From Chloroflexota bacterium (GTDB lineage Bacteria; Chloroflexota; Limnocylindria; Limnocylindrales; CSP1-4), in assembly GCA_021790715.1 (NCBI GenBank), contig JAJYGK010000170.1, forward strand, positions 1 through 14,537: a stretch of 14,537 bases of DNA. Direction: 5' to 3'. The stretch's first letter is position 1. Each line of letters begins with the position of its first letter. The notes below the pieces were generated by a model. The model ran no database searches. It had not been told where the DNA came from and saw nothing but the letters and a program-made list of their open reading frames with translations. This document shows positions 5,648-12,115 of this stretch, piece by piece. The translations under genes were made by a program, and so were the position numbers.

Positions 5648-5655
5648 CGGCCGCG

Positions 5656-6750
5656 ATGGAACCCGCCCCCCGCGTCGTCGGGCCTGCCGCACTCGCCGTC
5701 GAGGAGGCCGTCGTCGAGACGAGCCTGCGCCCCCGCCACCTCGACGAGTACGTCGGACAGGAGCAGGTCAAGCGCAACCTCGGGACGCTGCTCGAGGCCG
5801 CGCGGCGGCGAGGGGAGGCCGCGGATCACGTCCTCCTGTACGGGCCGCCCGGCCTGGGCAAGACGACCCTCGCGAACATCGTTGCCCGCGAGCTCGGCGT
5901 CAACATCCACACGACGAGCGGGCCGGCCATCGAGCGGGCCGGGGACCTCGCCGCGATCCTCACCAACCTCGAGGAACGCGACGTCCTGTTCATCGACGAG
6001 ATCCACCGCCTGAACCGCGCGGTCGAGGAGATCCTCTACCCGGCGATGGAGGATTTCGTCATCGACGTGATGATCGGCCGCGGGCCGAGCGCGCGGAGCC
6101 TGCGCCTGTCGCTGAAGCCGTTCACGGTCGTCGGCGCCACCACCCGGGCCGGGCGCGTCGGTGGCCCGCTGCGCGACCGGTTCGGGGCGATCTACCGGCT
6201 CGAGTACTACGACGCGGCCGACCTTGCGGCGATCGTGCGCCGCTCGGCGGCGATCCTCGGCGTGCAGATCGAGGACGACGCGGTCGAGGTGCTGGCGCGT
6301 CGCGGGCGAGGCACGCCCCGCATCGTCAACCGGCTCCTGCGGCGCGTCCGCGACCACGTCGAGGTGCGCGGCGAGGACCGGATCTCGGCCCGGAGCGCGG
6401 AGGCGGCGATGCGGGAGATGGAGATCGACGAGGAGGGGCTCGACTCCACGGATCGCCGGCTCCTGCTCGCGATCGTCCAGAAGTTCGCCTCCGGACCGGT
6501 GGGCGGCGCCGCGCTCGCCGCCGTCATCGGCGAGGAGGTCGAGACCGTCGAAGACGTGTACGAGCCCTACCTGCTCCAGCTCGGGTTCCTGGACCGGACG
6601 CCGCAGGGTCGCGTGGCGACCGAGCGGGCCCGCGAGCATCTGCGGGGCCTCGGGTTCGAGGTGCCTCAGCCGCGGCGCAGCGATCGAGCCGACATGGGGC
6701 TGTGGGACGGCCTGACGAGCGAGGGCGGCCGCCAGGACGGTGAGCCGTGA
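5656..6750 (+). CDS. ruvB: RuvB, Holliday junction branch-migration ATPase
   Basis: This 364-residue AAA+ motor forms hexamers that pump DNA through the RuvA-bound junction. Visible elements are: ETSLRPRHLDEYVGQEQVK; Walker A GPPGLGKTT (63-71); Walker B LFIDEIH (111-117); the RuvA-contacting hairpin region GRGPSARSLRLSLKPFT; sensor 1 GATTRAG (160-166); the Arg-finger segment PLRDRFG (171-177); sensor 2 RGTPRIVNRLLRRVRD (219-233); and a C-terminal winged helix ending GFLDRTPQGRVATERAREHL. The usual stretch between TTRAG and PLRDRFG, with Leu-Thr/Ser, is RVGG here. A GTG at 5629 would add nine residues, but the ATG matches the -10 spacing. The tail after about residue 340 is longer than usual. 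Its stop overlaps the next gene's GTG start (GTGA). Confidence 0.96.
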   Translation: MEPAPRVVGPAALAVEEAVVETSLRPRHLDEYVGQEQVKRNLGTLLEAARRRGEAADHVLLYGPPGLGKTTLANIVARELGVNIHTTSGPAIERAGDLAAILTNLEERDVLFIDEIHRLNRAVEEILYPAMEDFVIDVMIGRGPSARSLRLSLKPFTVVGATTRAGRVGGPLRDRFGAIYRLEYYDAADLAAIVRRSAAILGVQIEDDAVEVLARRGRGTPRIVNRLLRRVRDHVEVRGEDRISARSAEAAMREMEIDEEGLDSTDRRLLLAIVQKFASGPVGGAALAAVIGEEVETVEDVYEPYLLQLGFLDRTPQGRVATERAREHLRGLGFEVPQPRRSDRADMGLWDGLTSEGGRQDGEP

Positions 6751-7766
6751 GCGGGATGCCGCCCGCCGGCGCATCGCCCGCACCATCGGCTGTCGGCGCA
6801 GCGTCGGCCTCGCCCGCCCCCATGTCCGGGGCGCCGGGCCCGGCGCCGCTCGCGTTCGCCACCCGCGGGCTGGCCCGGGCATACGGCACGACGCATGCGC
6901 TCGTCGGGCTCGACCTCGCGGTGCCCCAGGGCGTCGTGTACGGGTTCCTCGGGCCCAACGGCGCGGGCAAGACGACCACGATCCGCTGCCTCCTCGGCCT
7001 CATCCGGCCGGACGCCGGGACGATGGAGCTCTTCGGGGAGCCCTACACGGCCCGCGACCGCCACCGGCTCGAGCAGGTCGGGTCGCTCGTCGAATCGCCC
7101 GCCTTCTACCCGTACCTGTCGGGCCGCGACAATCTGCGGGTGATCGGATCGACCGGCGCCGCACCGGCCCGCGGACGCGTGGAGGAGGTGCTCGAGCTCG
7201 TCGGGTTGCGCGACCGGGCCGGCGACCGGGTCGGGGGCTACTCGATGGGCATGCGGCAGCGGCTCGGCATCGCCGCCGCGCTGCTGTCCGACCCGCGCCT
7301 GCTGGTGCTCGACGAGCCGGCCAACGGGCTCGACCCGGCCGGCATCGTCGCGATGCGGGAGACGCTCCGGTACCTCGCCGCGCAGGGCAAGACCGTCTTC
7401 GTCTCGAGCCACATCCTGCCGGAGGTGCAGCAGCTGGCGGACGTGGTCGGGATCATCGATCACGGGCGGCTGGTGCGGCAGGGACGGCTCGACGAGATGC
7501 TCCGCGAGACGGGGCACGTCCGGGTCCGCGTGCTCTCCGCCGACGCGGGACCCGCGCGAGAGGCGCTCGAGCGCCTGGCCGGCCGCGACGCGGTCTGGGA
7601 AGCCGCGGGACAGGGCGACGGCGACGGCTGGATCACCGTCCGGGTCGAGCCGTCGCGTGCCGGTGAAGTGAACCGCGTGCTCGCCCAGGCGGGGATCTAC
7701 GCGACCGGGCTGGACTCCGGGAGCGACCTGGAGTCGCTGTTCCTGTCGCTCACGGGGAACGCGTGA
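6747..7766 (+). CDS. ABC exporter ATP-binding protein (ABC-2 / bacitracin-lantibiotic immunity type)
   Basis: This 339-residue nucleotide-binding subunit energises the membrane protein encoded next. Walker A is GPNGAGKT (69-76), the signature is YSMGMRQRLGIA (165-176), Walker B is LLVLDEP (185-191) followed by NGLDP, and the H-loop is SSHIL. The region after Walker A reads VGSLVESPAFYPYLSGRDNL; Glu rather than Gln at the Q-loop and the ESPAFY wording are characteristic of BcrA/lantibiotic-immunity-type ATPases. The C-terminal ~90 residues form the extra domain found in this group. The N-terminal ~35 residues are Ala/Pro/Ser-rich low complexity; in-frame ATGs at 6756 and 6822 could be the true start. 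GTG at 6747 is preferred because it overlaps the ruvB stop. Substrate is unknown. Confidence 0.88.
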   Translation: MSGMPPAGASPAPSAVGAASASPAPMSGAPGPAPLAFATRGLARAYGTTHALVGLDLAVPQGVVYGFLGPNGAGKTTTIRCLLGLIRPDAGTMELFGEPYTARDRHRLEQVGSLVESPAFYPYLSGRDNLRVIGSTGAAPARGRVEEVLELVGLRDRAGDRVGGYSMGMRQRLGIAAALLSDPRLLVLDEPANGLDPAGIVAMRETLRYLAAQGKTVFVSSHILPEVQQLADVVGIIDHGRLVRQGRLDEMLRETGHVRVRVLSADAGPAREALERLAGRDAVWEAAGQGDGDGWITVRVEPSRAGEVNRVLAQAGIYATGLDSGSDLESLFLSLTGNA

Positions 7767-8617
7767 TGCGCCTGCTCGGGGGCGAGCTCCGGAAGCTCGT
7801 GAAGCGTCCGGCGACCTGGATCACACTGGGGATCTTCCTCGGAGTCCTGGTCCTGCTGTTCCTCGCCGTCGGCGCGAGCTACCAGACGATCGGGCGAGCG
7901 CCGGCCGGGCAGGGTGGGGGGCCCGAGGCGCAGGCGGCGATCCGCTCGCTGCTGGCCTTCCCGGGCGCCTACGCGTCCGTCGCCAGCTTCATCGGCAGCA
8001 TCGGCGGCCTGTTCGCGATCGTGTTCGGTGCCTCGGCGGCCGGCTCCGACTGGGGCTGGGGGATGATCCGGGTCGCCGTGTCGCGCGGCGAGAGTCGCGG
8101 CCGCTACATCCTGGGCAAGCTCGTCGCCGTCGCGCTGCTGCTCGTGCCCGGGGCCATCGCGGCCTTCGTCGTCGGCGTGGTCGCCGTGGCGCTCGCCGCG
8201 ACCATCGCGGGCCTCGGCACCGCCGGCATGGGAAGCCCGGACGCGGTCGGGACGCTCCCGTGGCTCGCCGTCCGGACGTGGTTGGCCCTCGTCGAGCAGG
8301 CGGCGATCGGGTTTGCGATCGCGACGCTCGCCCGCAGCCAGCTGGCCGGCCTGGGCGTGGGGATCGGCATCTACTTCGTGGAGTCGTTCGCGGCCGGCTT
8401 CTGGCCCGAGTGGGTGCGGTACCTGCCGTTCAGCGTGGTGACCTCGCTGCTCCGCGAGCCGGGCACCGCCGGGGGCGTGGACGTGAACGGCAGCGCCGGG
8501 GCGCTCGCGAGCACGACCGTCGACCAGACGACGGCGCTGCTCCTGGTGCTGGCCTACCTGATCGCGTCGGCGATCGTGTCCGCGATCGCGCTCGAGCGCG
8601 CGGACATCACCGGGTGA
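7766..8617 (+). CDS. ABC-2 type membrane permease
   Basis: This 283-residue integral membrane protein has about six hydrophobic segments, near residues 19-37, 69-90, 117-148, 170-189, 194-212 and 257-276. After the second comes the pattern GSDWGWGMIRVAVSRGESRGRYILGKL, typical of ABC-2 permeases (the 'E/D..G..R...SR.....GK' segment). It should pair with the preceding ATPase to form an exporter or immunity-type transporter of the bacterial inner membrane. No substrate is indicated. The ATG at 7766 overlaps the preceding stop (TGATG); GTG at 7763 is an alternative giving one extra residue. The stop overlaps the tgt start. Confidence 0.85.
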   Translation: MRLLGGELRKLVKRPATWITLGIFLGVLVLLFLAVGASYQTIGRAPAGQGGGPEAQAAIRSLLAFPGAYASVASFIGSIGGLFAIVFGASAAGSDWGWGMIRVAVSRGESRGRYILGKLVAVALLLVPGAIAAFVVGVVAVALAATIAGLGTAGMGSPDAVGTLPWLAVRTWLALVEQAAIGFAIATLARSQLAGLGVGIGIYFVESFAAGFWPEWVRYLPFSVVTSLLREPGTAGGVDVNGSAGALASTTVDQTTALLLVLAYLIASAIVSAIALERADITG

Positions 8618-9855
8618 GCGCCGCCGGACCCGGCACGACGGGTGGCGCCCGACCCGCCTCGACCTGGGCGCCGCCGGGCCGGCCCCTGACGTTCGAGGTG
8701 CTGGAGACACCCGCGCGGGAGGCCCCAACGCGTGCCCGCCGAGGCCGGCTGACGCTGCCCCACGGATCGGTCGAGACGCCGACCTTCATGCCGGTGGGCA
8801 CCAACGCGACGGTCAAGGCGCTCGATCCGGACGACCTGCACGAGGTCGGGGCGGGCATGATCCTGGCCAACACGTATCACCTCTACCTGCGCCCGGGGCA
8901 CGACCGGATCGCGCGCCTGGGTGGCCTCCACCGGTTCATGGGCTGGGATCGCCCGATCCTCACCGACAGCGGCGGTTTCCAGGTCGTGAGCCTCGCCGAC
9001 CTCCGCGAGATCGACGACGACGGGGTGACGTTCCGGTCTCATCTCGACGGCTCGACGCACCGGTTCACGCCCGAGCACGCGATCGCGGTCCAGGAGGCGC
9101 TCGGGTCCGACGTCGCCGTCGCGCTCGACCACCCCGTGCCGCCGCACGCCTCCGGGCGCGCGCAGGTGGAGGACGCGATGCGGCGGACGCACGGCTGGGC
9201 GCTGCGCTCGCTCGAGGCCCACCGGCTCCCCGGCCAGGCGCTGTTCGGCATCGTGCAGGGCGGGCTCGAGCCGGATCTGCGGGCGGAGTCGGTGCAGACC
9301 ATCGCGGCGCTGCCGTTCGACGGCCTCTGCATCGGCGGGCTCGCCGGCGACGAGACGCCCGCGCAGCGCCGGGCGGCGCTCGACGTGGCCGTGCCGCTCC
9401 TTGCGGCGGACGCGCGGCCGCGCTACCTGATGGGCCTCGGGTCGCCGCTCGACATGCTCGATGCCGTCGACGCCGGGATCGACCTGTTCGATTCCGTGCT
9501 GCCGGCACGGGTCGCCCGAAACGGGACGCTGTGGATCCCGGGCGGGAAGCTCAACATCCGTAACGCCCGGTTCCTGGACGACCCGCGGCCGATCCTGGAG
9601 GGCTGTCCGTGCCGCCTGTGCCGGACGTTCTCGAGGGCCTACCTCGCCCACCTGTTCCGCGCCGAGGAGCTGCTCGCGTACCGCCTCGCAACTTGTCACA
9701 ACCTGACCTTCACCCTAGACTTCATGGCGCGGGTCCGGCTCTCGATCGAGGCCGGAACGTTCTCCGAGTTCAGGCGCGAGGCCGCGCGCCGTGTCCCGGA
9801 CGAGCCTGAGACGGCCGTCGAACGTGACAGGCAAGCTGGCACGAAGCCGCGGTGA
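8614..9855 (+). CDS. tgt: Tgt, tRNA-guanine(34) transglycosylase
   Basis: This 413-residue (beta/alpha)8-barrel enzyme exchanges guanine at the wobble position of GUN-anticodon tRNAs for a queuosine precursor base. Visible features are RRGRLTLPHGSVETPTFMPVGT, the general-base region ILTDSGGFQ (Asp118), DVAVALD (Asp172), FGIVQGG, YLMGLG, the nucleophile segment GIDLFDSVLPAR (Asp290/Asp293), GGKLNIRNARF, and zinc ligands Cys331, Cys333, Cys336 and His362 (CPCRLC...CHNL). The bacterial specificity signatures are altered: DEC is DHP (172-174) and GGLAVGE is GGLAGDE (241-247). About 25 extra N-terminal residues arise from the GTG at 8614, chosen because it overlaps the permease stop; a shorter start such as GTG 8698 is possible. 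queA, often between ruvB and tgt in other bacteria, is absent here. Confidence 0.94.
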   Translation: MSAAGPGTTGGARPASTWAPPGRPLTFEVLETPAREAPTRARRGRLTLPHGSVETPTFMPVGTNATVKALDPDDLHEVGAGMILANTYHLYLRPGHDRIARLGGLHRFMGWDRPILTDSGGFQVVSLADLREIDDDGVTFRSHLDGSTHRFTPEHAIAVQEALGSDVAVALDHPVPPHASGRAQVEDAMRRTHGWALRSLEAHRLPGQALFGIVQGGLEPDLRAESVQTIAALPFDGLCIGGLAGDETPAQRRAALDVAVPLLAADARPRYLMGLGSPLDMLDAVDAGIDLFDSVLPARVARNGTLWIPGGKLNIRNARFLDDPRPILEGCPCRLCRTFSRAYLAHLFRAEELLAYRLATCHNLTFTLDFMARVRLSIEAGTFSEFRREAARRVPDEPETAVERDRQAGTKPR

Positions 9856-9873
9856 AGTCACAGTCGAGGCGTG

Positions 9874-9889
9874 CCGCCTACGCTGGCGG
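9874..9889 (+). promoter_or_regulatory. Candidate promoter/dyad upstream of the small basic protein gene
   Basis: TACGCT (9879-9884) fits a TAnnnT -10 box and sits exactly as the loop between CCGCC (9874-9878) and GGCGG (9885-9889). It could be a promoter with an overlapping operator, or a small RNA hairpin. A start near 9892 would leave a short leader holding the GGAGG at 9898-9902. No strong -35 box is seen. Confidence 0.3.
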
Positions 9890-9909
9890 TGCGCCGCGGA
9901 GGCGAAGAC

Positions 9910-10071
9910 ATGGCAACCAAGGATCGCCCGCACCGCGAGATCAAGAAGAAGCCGAAGGACACGGCGTCGAAGACCCGCATCCAGCCGCTCCTCGAGGCCC
10001 CGCCGCTGAACGTCGAGGTGATCAAGCCTCGCCGCAAGCCGCGGGACGAGGAGGAGGCCGGCGAGGCCTGA
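9910..10071 (+). CDS. Small, highly charged basic protein of unknown function
   Basis: This 53-residue open frame begins MATKDRPHREIKKKPKDTAS and ends PRRKPRDEEEAGEA. A good Shine-Dalgarno, GGAGG at 9898-9902, lies seven bases before the ATG, and the TGA at 10069 is followed 40 bases later by recA. The composition is rich in Lys/Arg at both ends of a short hydrophobic centre (IQPLLEAPPLNVEVI), with an acidic tail. There is no signal peptide, membrane segment or recognisable domain. Its lysine-rich, AAG-using codons differ from the Arg/Ala-rich noise translations of shadow frames, which supports real coding. It could be a small nucleic-acid- or ribosome-associated protein, but that is a guess. 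It probably shares a transcript with recA. Confidence 0.7.
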   Translation: MATKDRPHREIKKKPKDTASKTRIQPLLEAPPLNVEVIKPRRKPRDEEEAGEA

Positions 10072-10111
10072 CGTTCCCGCCGTCCTCGGCGCCTGACGGG
10101 AGAGCACGAGC

Positions 10112-11197
10112 ATGGCCATCACGGGGTCCGGTCAGGCGGCCGGGACGCGCAACGGCGACGTGACGGGTGACAAGGCGGGCGCCGAGCGCACGCGCGCCGT
10201 CGATGCCGCCATCCTCGCCATCGAGAAGCAGTTCGGGCGCGGCTCGATCATGCGGCTCGGGTCGCGCGAGCGCCAGCAGATCGACGCCATCCCGACCGGC
10301 TCGATCGCGCTGGACCTGGCCCTGGGCGTCGGCGGCATCCCGCGCGGACGCGTCACGGAGATCTTCGGACCCGAGTCGTCCGGCAAGACGACGCTCTGCC
10401 AGCACGTGCTCGCGGAGGCGCAGCGACGCGGCGGCGTCGTCGCCTTCATCGACGTCGAGCACGCCCTCGACCCGGGTTACGCGAAGGCCTGCGGCGTCAA
10501 CGTCGACGAGCTGCTGGTGAGCCAGCCGGACACCGGCGAGCAGGCGCTCGAGATCACCGAGACCCTCATCCGCTCCGGCGGCGTGGACTGCGTCGTGGTC
10601 GACTCCGTCGCGGCGCTCGTGCCCCGCGCCGAGATCGAGGGCGAGATGGGCGACTCGTTCGTGGGCGTCCAGGCACGCCTCATGAGCCAGGCCCTGCGCA
10701 AGCTCACCGGGGCCGTGAGCCGCTCGAACACCGCCCTGATCTTCACCAACCAGCTTCGCGAGAAGATCGGCGTGATGTTCGGCAACCCGGAGACGACCCC
10801 CGGCGGCCGCGCGCTGAAGTTCTACGCCAGCGTGCGGCTCGACATGCGCCGCATCGAGACCATCAAGCAGGGCACGGACGCGGTGGGCAGCCGCGTGCGC
10901 GTGAAGGTCGTCAAGAACAAGGTCGCGCCGCCCTTCCGCGTCGCGGAGTTCGACGTGATGTACGGCACCGGCGTCTCGCGCGAGGGCGGGCTGCTCGACG
11001 TGGGTGTGGCGACGGGGATCGTCGGCAAGACCGGCGCCTGGTTCACGTACGGCGAGACGAGGCTCGGCCAGGGCCGCGAGGCGGCCAAGGAGTTCCTCCG
11101 CCAGAACGCCGACGTCGCCCAGCAGCTGGAGACCGAGATCCGCTCGAAGGTGGCGAACATCGAGCTGCCCGTGGAGGGCATCGCCGAGGCCGAGTGA
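10112..11197 (+). CDS. recA: RecA recombinase
   Basis: This 361-residue protein polymerises on single-stranded DNA, drives homologous pairing and strand exchange, and in SOS-competent bacteria stimulates LexA self-cleavage. Visible motifs are: AILAIEKQFGRGSIMRLG; Walker A GPESSGKT (86-93); the catalytic-Glu segment FIDVEHALDPGYAKACGVN (Glu116; most RecAs have Ala where Val115 is); Walker B VVVDSVAALVP; L1 near EGEMGDSFVGVQARLMSQALRKL; L2 TNQLREKIGVMFGNPETTPGG; and the C-terminal FDVMYGTGVSREG. Residues 1-25 are a low-conservation extension. GGGAGA at 10098-10103 is a plausible Shine-Dalgarno for this ATG. recX follows after 32 bases. Confidence 0.97.
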   Translation: MAITGSGQAAGTRNGDVTGDKAGAERTRAVDAAILAIEKQFGRGSIMRLGSRERQQIDAIPTGSIALDLALGVGGIPRGRVTEIFGPESSGKTTLCQHVLAEAQRRGGVVAFIDVEHALDPGYAKACGVNVDELLVSQPDTGEQALEITETLIRSGGVDCVVVDSVAALVPRAEIEGEMGDSFVGVQARLMSQALRKLTGAVSRSNTALIFTNQLREKIGVMFGNPETTPGGRALKFYASVRLDMRRIETIKQGTDAVGSRVRVKVVKNKVAPPFRVAEFDVMYGTGVSREGGLLDVGVATGIVGKTGAWFTYGETRLGQGREAAKEFLRQNADVAQQLETEIRSKVANIELPVEGIAEAE

Positions 11198-11198
11198 G

Positions 11199-11216
11199 CC
11201 GGCGGCCCGGAGCCGG
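11199..11216 (+). other. Short hairpin in the recA-recX gap
   Basis: CCGGC at 11199-11203 and GCCGG at 11212-11216 form a 5-bp stem with an 8-base loop directly after the recA stop. In E. coli a hairpin between recA and recX lowers recX expression; this weaker one has no T-run, so a similar role is only a possibility. Confidence 0.25.
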
Positions 11217-11229
11217 GTGACGTCGGGCG

Positions 11230-11922
11230 ATGCCGAGGCACCGCAGCACCCCGGAATCCCTCGCGCGCACGCGGGAGCGTCGCGCCTCGCTGACCGAGAC
11301 GGCGCCCGTCATGGAGGCGGCCGCGCGCTTCCTCGAGGCGCGGCCGCGCAGCGTCGAGGAGACGCGTCGCCGGCTGGCCCGTGCCGGGTACCCCGGGTCG
11401 CTCGTCGAGCAGGTGATCGCGCGGCTCGTCGCGGTGGGCTACCTGGACGACGCGGCGTTCGCGAGGGCCTGGGTCGAGGCACGGGACCGTTCGCGGCCGC
11501 GCGGCGAGGCCGCGCTGCGGCGCGAGCTGGCGCTCCGCGGCGTCGCGCCCGAGGTCGTCGCAGCCGCGCTCGAGGAACGGCGGGAGTCGTGGCACGGCCC
11601 GGAGCCCGGCGACGAGCGCGTCGGCGGTGCGCCGGGCATGTCAGACGGAGGGCCCGCCTCCGCACGCGGCGGGGAGATGGAGCGCGACCCGGACGATGTC
11701 GCCGCGGCGAGCGTGCTGGAGCGCCGGGACGCCACGTTGCGCCGCGAGCCCGATCCTCGCCGGCGACGCGCCCGGGCATACGCCCTGCTGGCGCGGCACG
11801 GATTCGACCCCGAGACGTGCCGCTCGGCCGTCGCGGCCTGGATGTCCGGCACGGCGGCCGGCGGGACCACGGATGGTGGTTCCGGTGAGCTCGAGAGCGG
11901 CGACGGCCCCGCAGACGTTTGA
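11230..11922 (+). CDS. recX: RecX regulatory protein
   Basis: RecX proteins bind RecA filaments and usually restrain RecA activity. This one has 230 residues, against about 150-170 in short family members. Recognisable three-helix repeats are AARFLEARPRSVEETRRRLARAGY with VEQVIARLVAVGYLDDAAFARAWVEAR (about 30-86), RPRGEAALRRELALRGVAPEVVAAALEE (89-117), and ARAYALLARHGFDPETCRSAVAAW (181-204). Between the second and third repeats, residues ~120-158 form a Gly/Pro/Asp-rich insert, and another ~25-residue Gly/Ser/Asp-rich tail ends the protein. The ATG at 11230 gives a basic N-terminus; no clear Shine-Dalgarno is seen. The recA-recX order is classic. The gene's TGA lies inside the -35 box proposed for the following promoter. 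Confidence 0.88.
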   Translation: MPRHRSTPESLARTRERRASLTETAPVMEAAARFLEARPRSVEETRRRLARAGYPGSLVEQVIARLVAVGYLDDAAFARAWVEARDRSRPRGEAALRRELALRGVAPEVVAAALEERRESWHGPEPGDERVGGAPGMSDGGPASARGGEMERDPDDVAAASVLERRDATLRREPDPRRRRARAYALLARHGFDPETCRSAVAAWMSGTAAGGTTDGGSGELESGDGPADV

Positions 11923-11946
11923 CGCGGAATCGACGAGGCGTATAGG
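11919..11946 (+). promoter_or_regulatory. Sigma70-type promoter candidate for rny
   Basis: TTGACG (11919-11924), 16 bases, then TATAGG (11941-11946) is the best two-box promoter in the window, in a locally AT-richer stretch. Its -35 box overlaps the recX stop codon. Transcription would start near 11953 and leave about 160 bases of leader before rny. Confidence 0.5.
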
Positions 11947-12115
11947 CTTCGTTTCGGAATCACTGCACAGGCGGACGTGATGCAACGGCCGGGGCGCTCG
12001 GCCAGCGGTCGCGGTCGCCAACGGTCATCCCGGACGCCGCTGCGCCCTGGTGGGGACGCACGGCACATGACGTATACAACTCCACCTTCCGGCCGCGTGC
12101 CGGATGGAGGCACAC
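11923..12115 (+). other. Leader region between recX and rny
   Basis: This 193-base gap holds the promoter at 11919-11946 and a hairpin of GGCCG (11987-11991) with CGGCC (11999-12003). A second -10-like TATACA sits at 12073-12078 without a clear -35 box. A 5-bp stem, TCCGG (12088-12092) with CCGGA (12100-12104), ends two bases before GGAGG (12106-12110), the Shine-Dalgarno of rny. An Arg-rich 48-codon open frame (11980-12126) crosses the gap and ends just inside rny; I do not call it a gene. Confidence 0.4.

Larger units (their letters stand above)
4906..5655. other. 750-base repeat-rich intergenic region between ruvA and ruvB
   Basis: I see no convincing gene here. Long open frames exist on both strands, but their translations are repeats of the underlying DNA units, without family motifs, and this sequence is markedly more repetitive than the flanking genes. 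The layout is: a 10-bp direct repeat GCCGGCCAGC at 4940-4949 and 4966-4975; a 30-bp direct repeat pair (4974-5054); a tandem array (5200-5378) that fades to about 5440; a GC-rich stretch with a 15-bp repeat pair (5499-5561); and the ruvB promoter region (5590-5655). A small RNA or transcribed leader cannot be excluded. Confidence 0.6.

Noticed and set aside
5641..6882. 413-codon minus-strand frame opposite ruvB
   Set aside because: Antisense shadow of ruvB, with no motif of its own.
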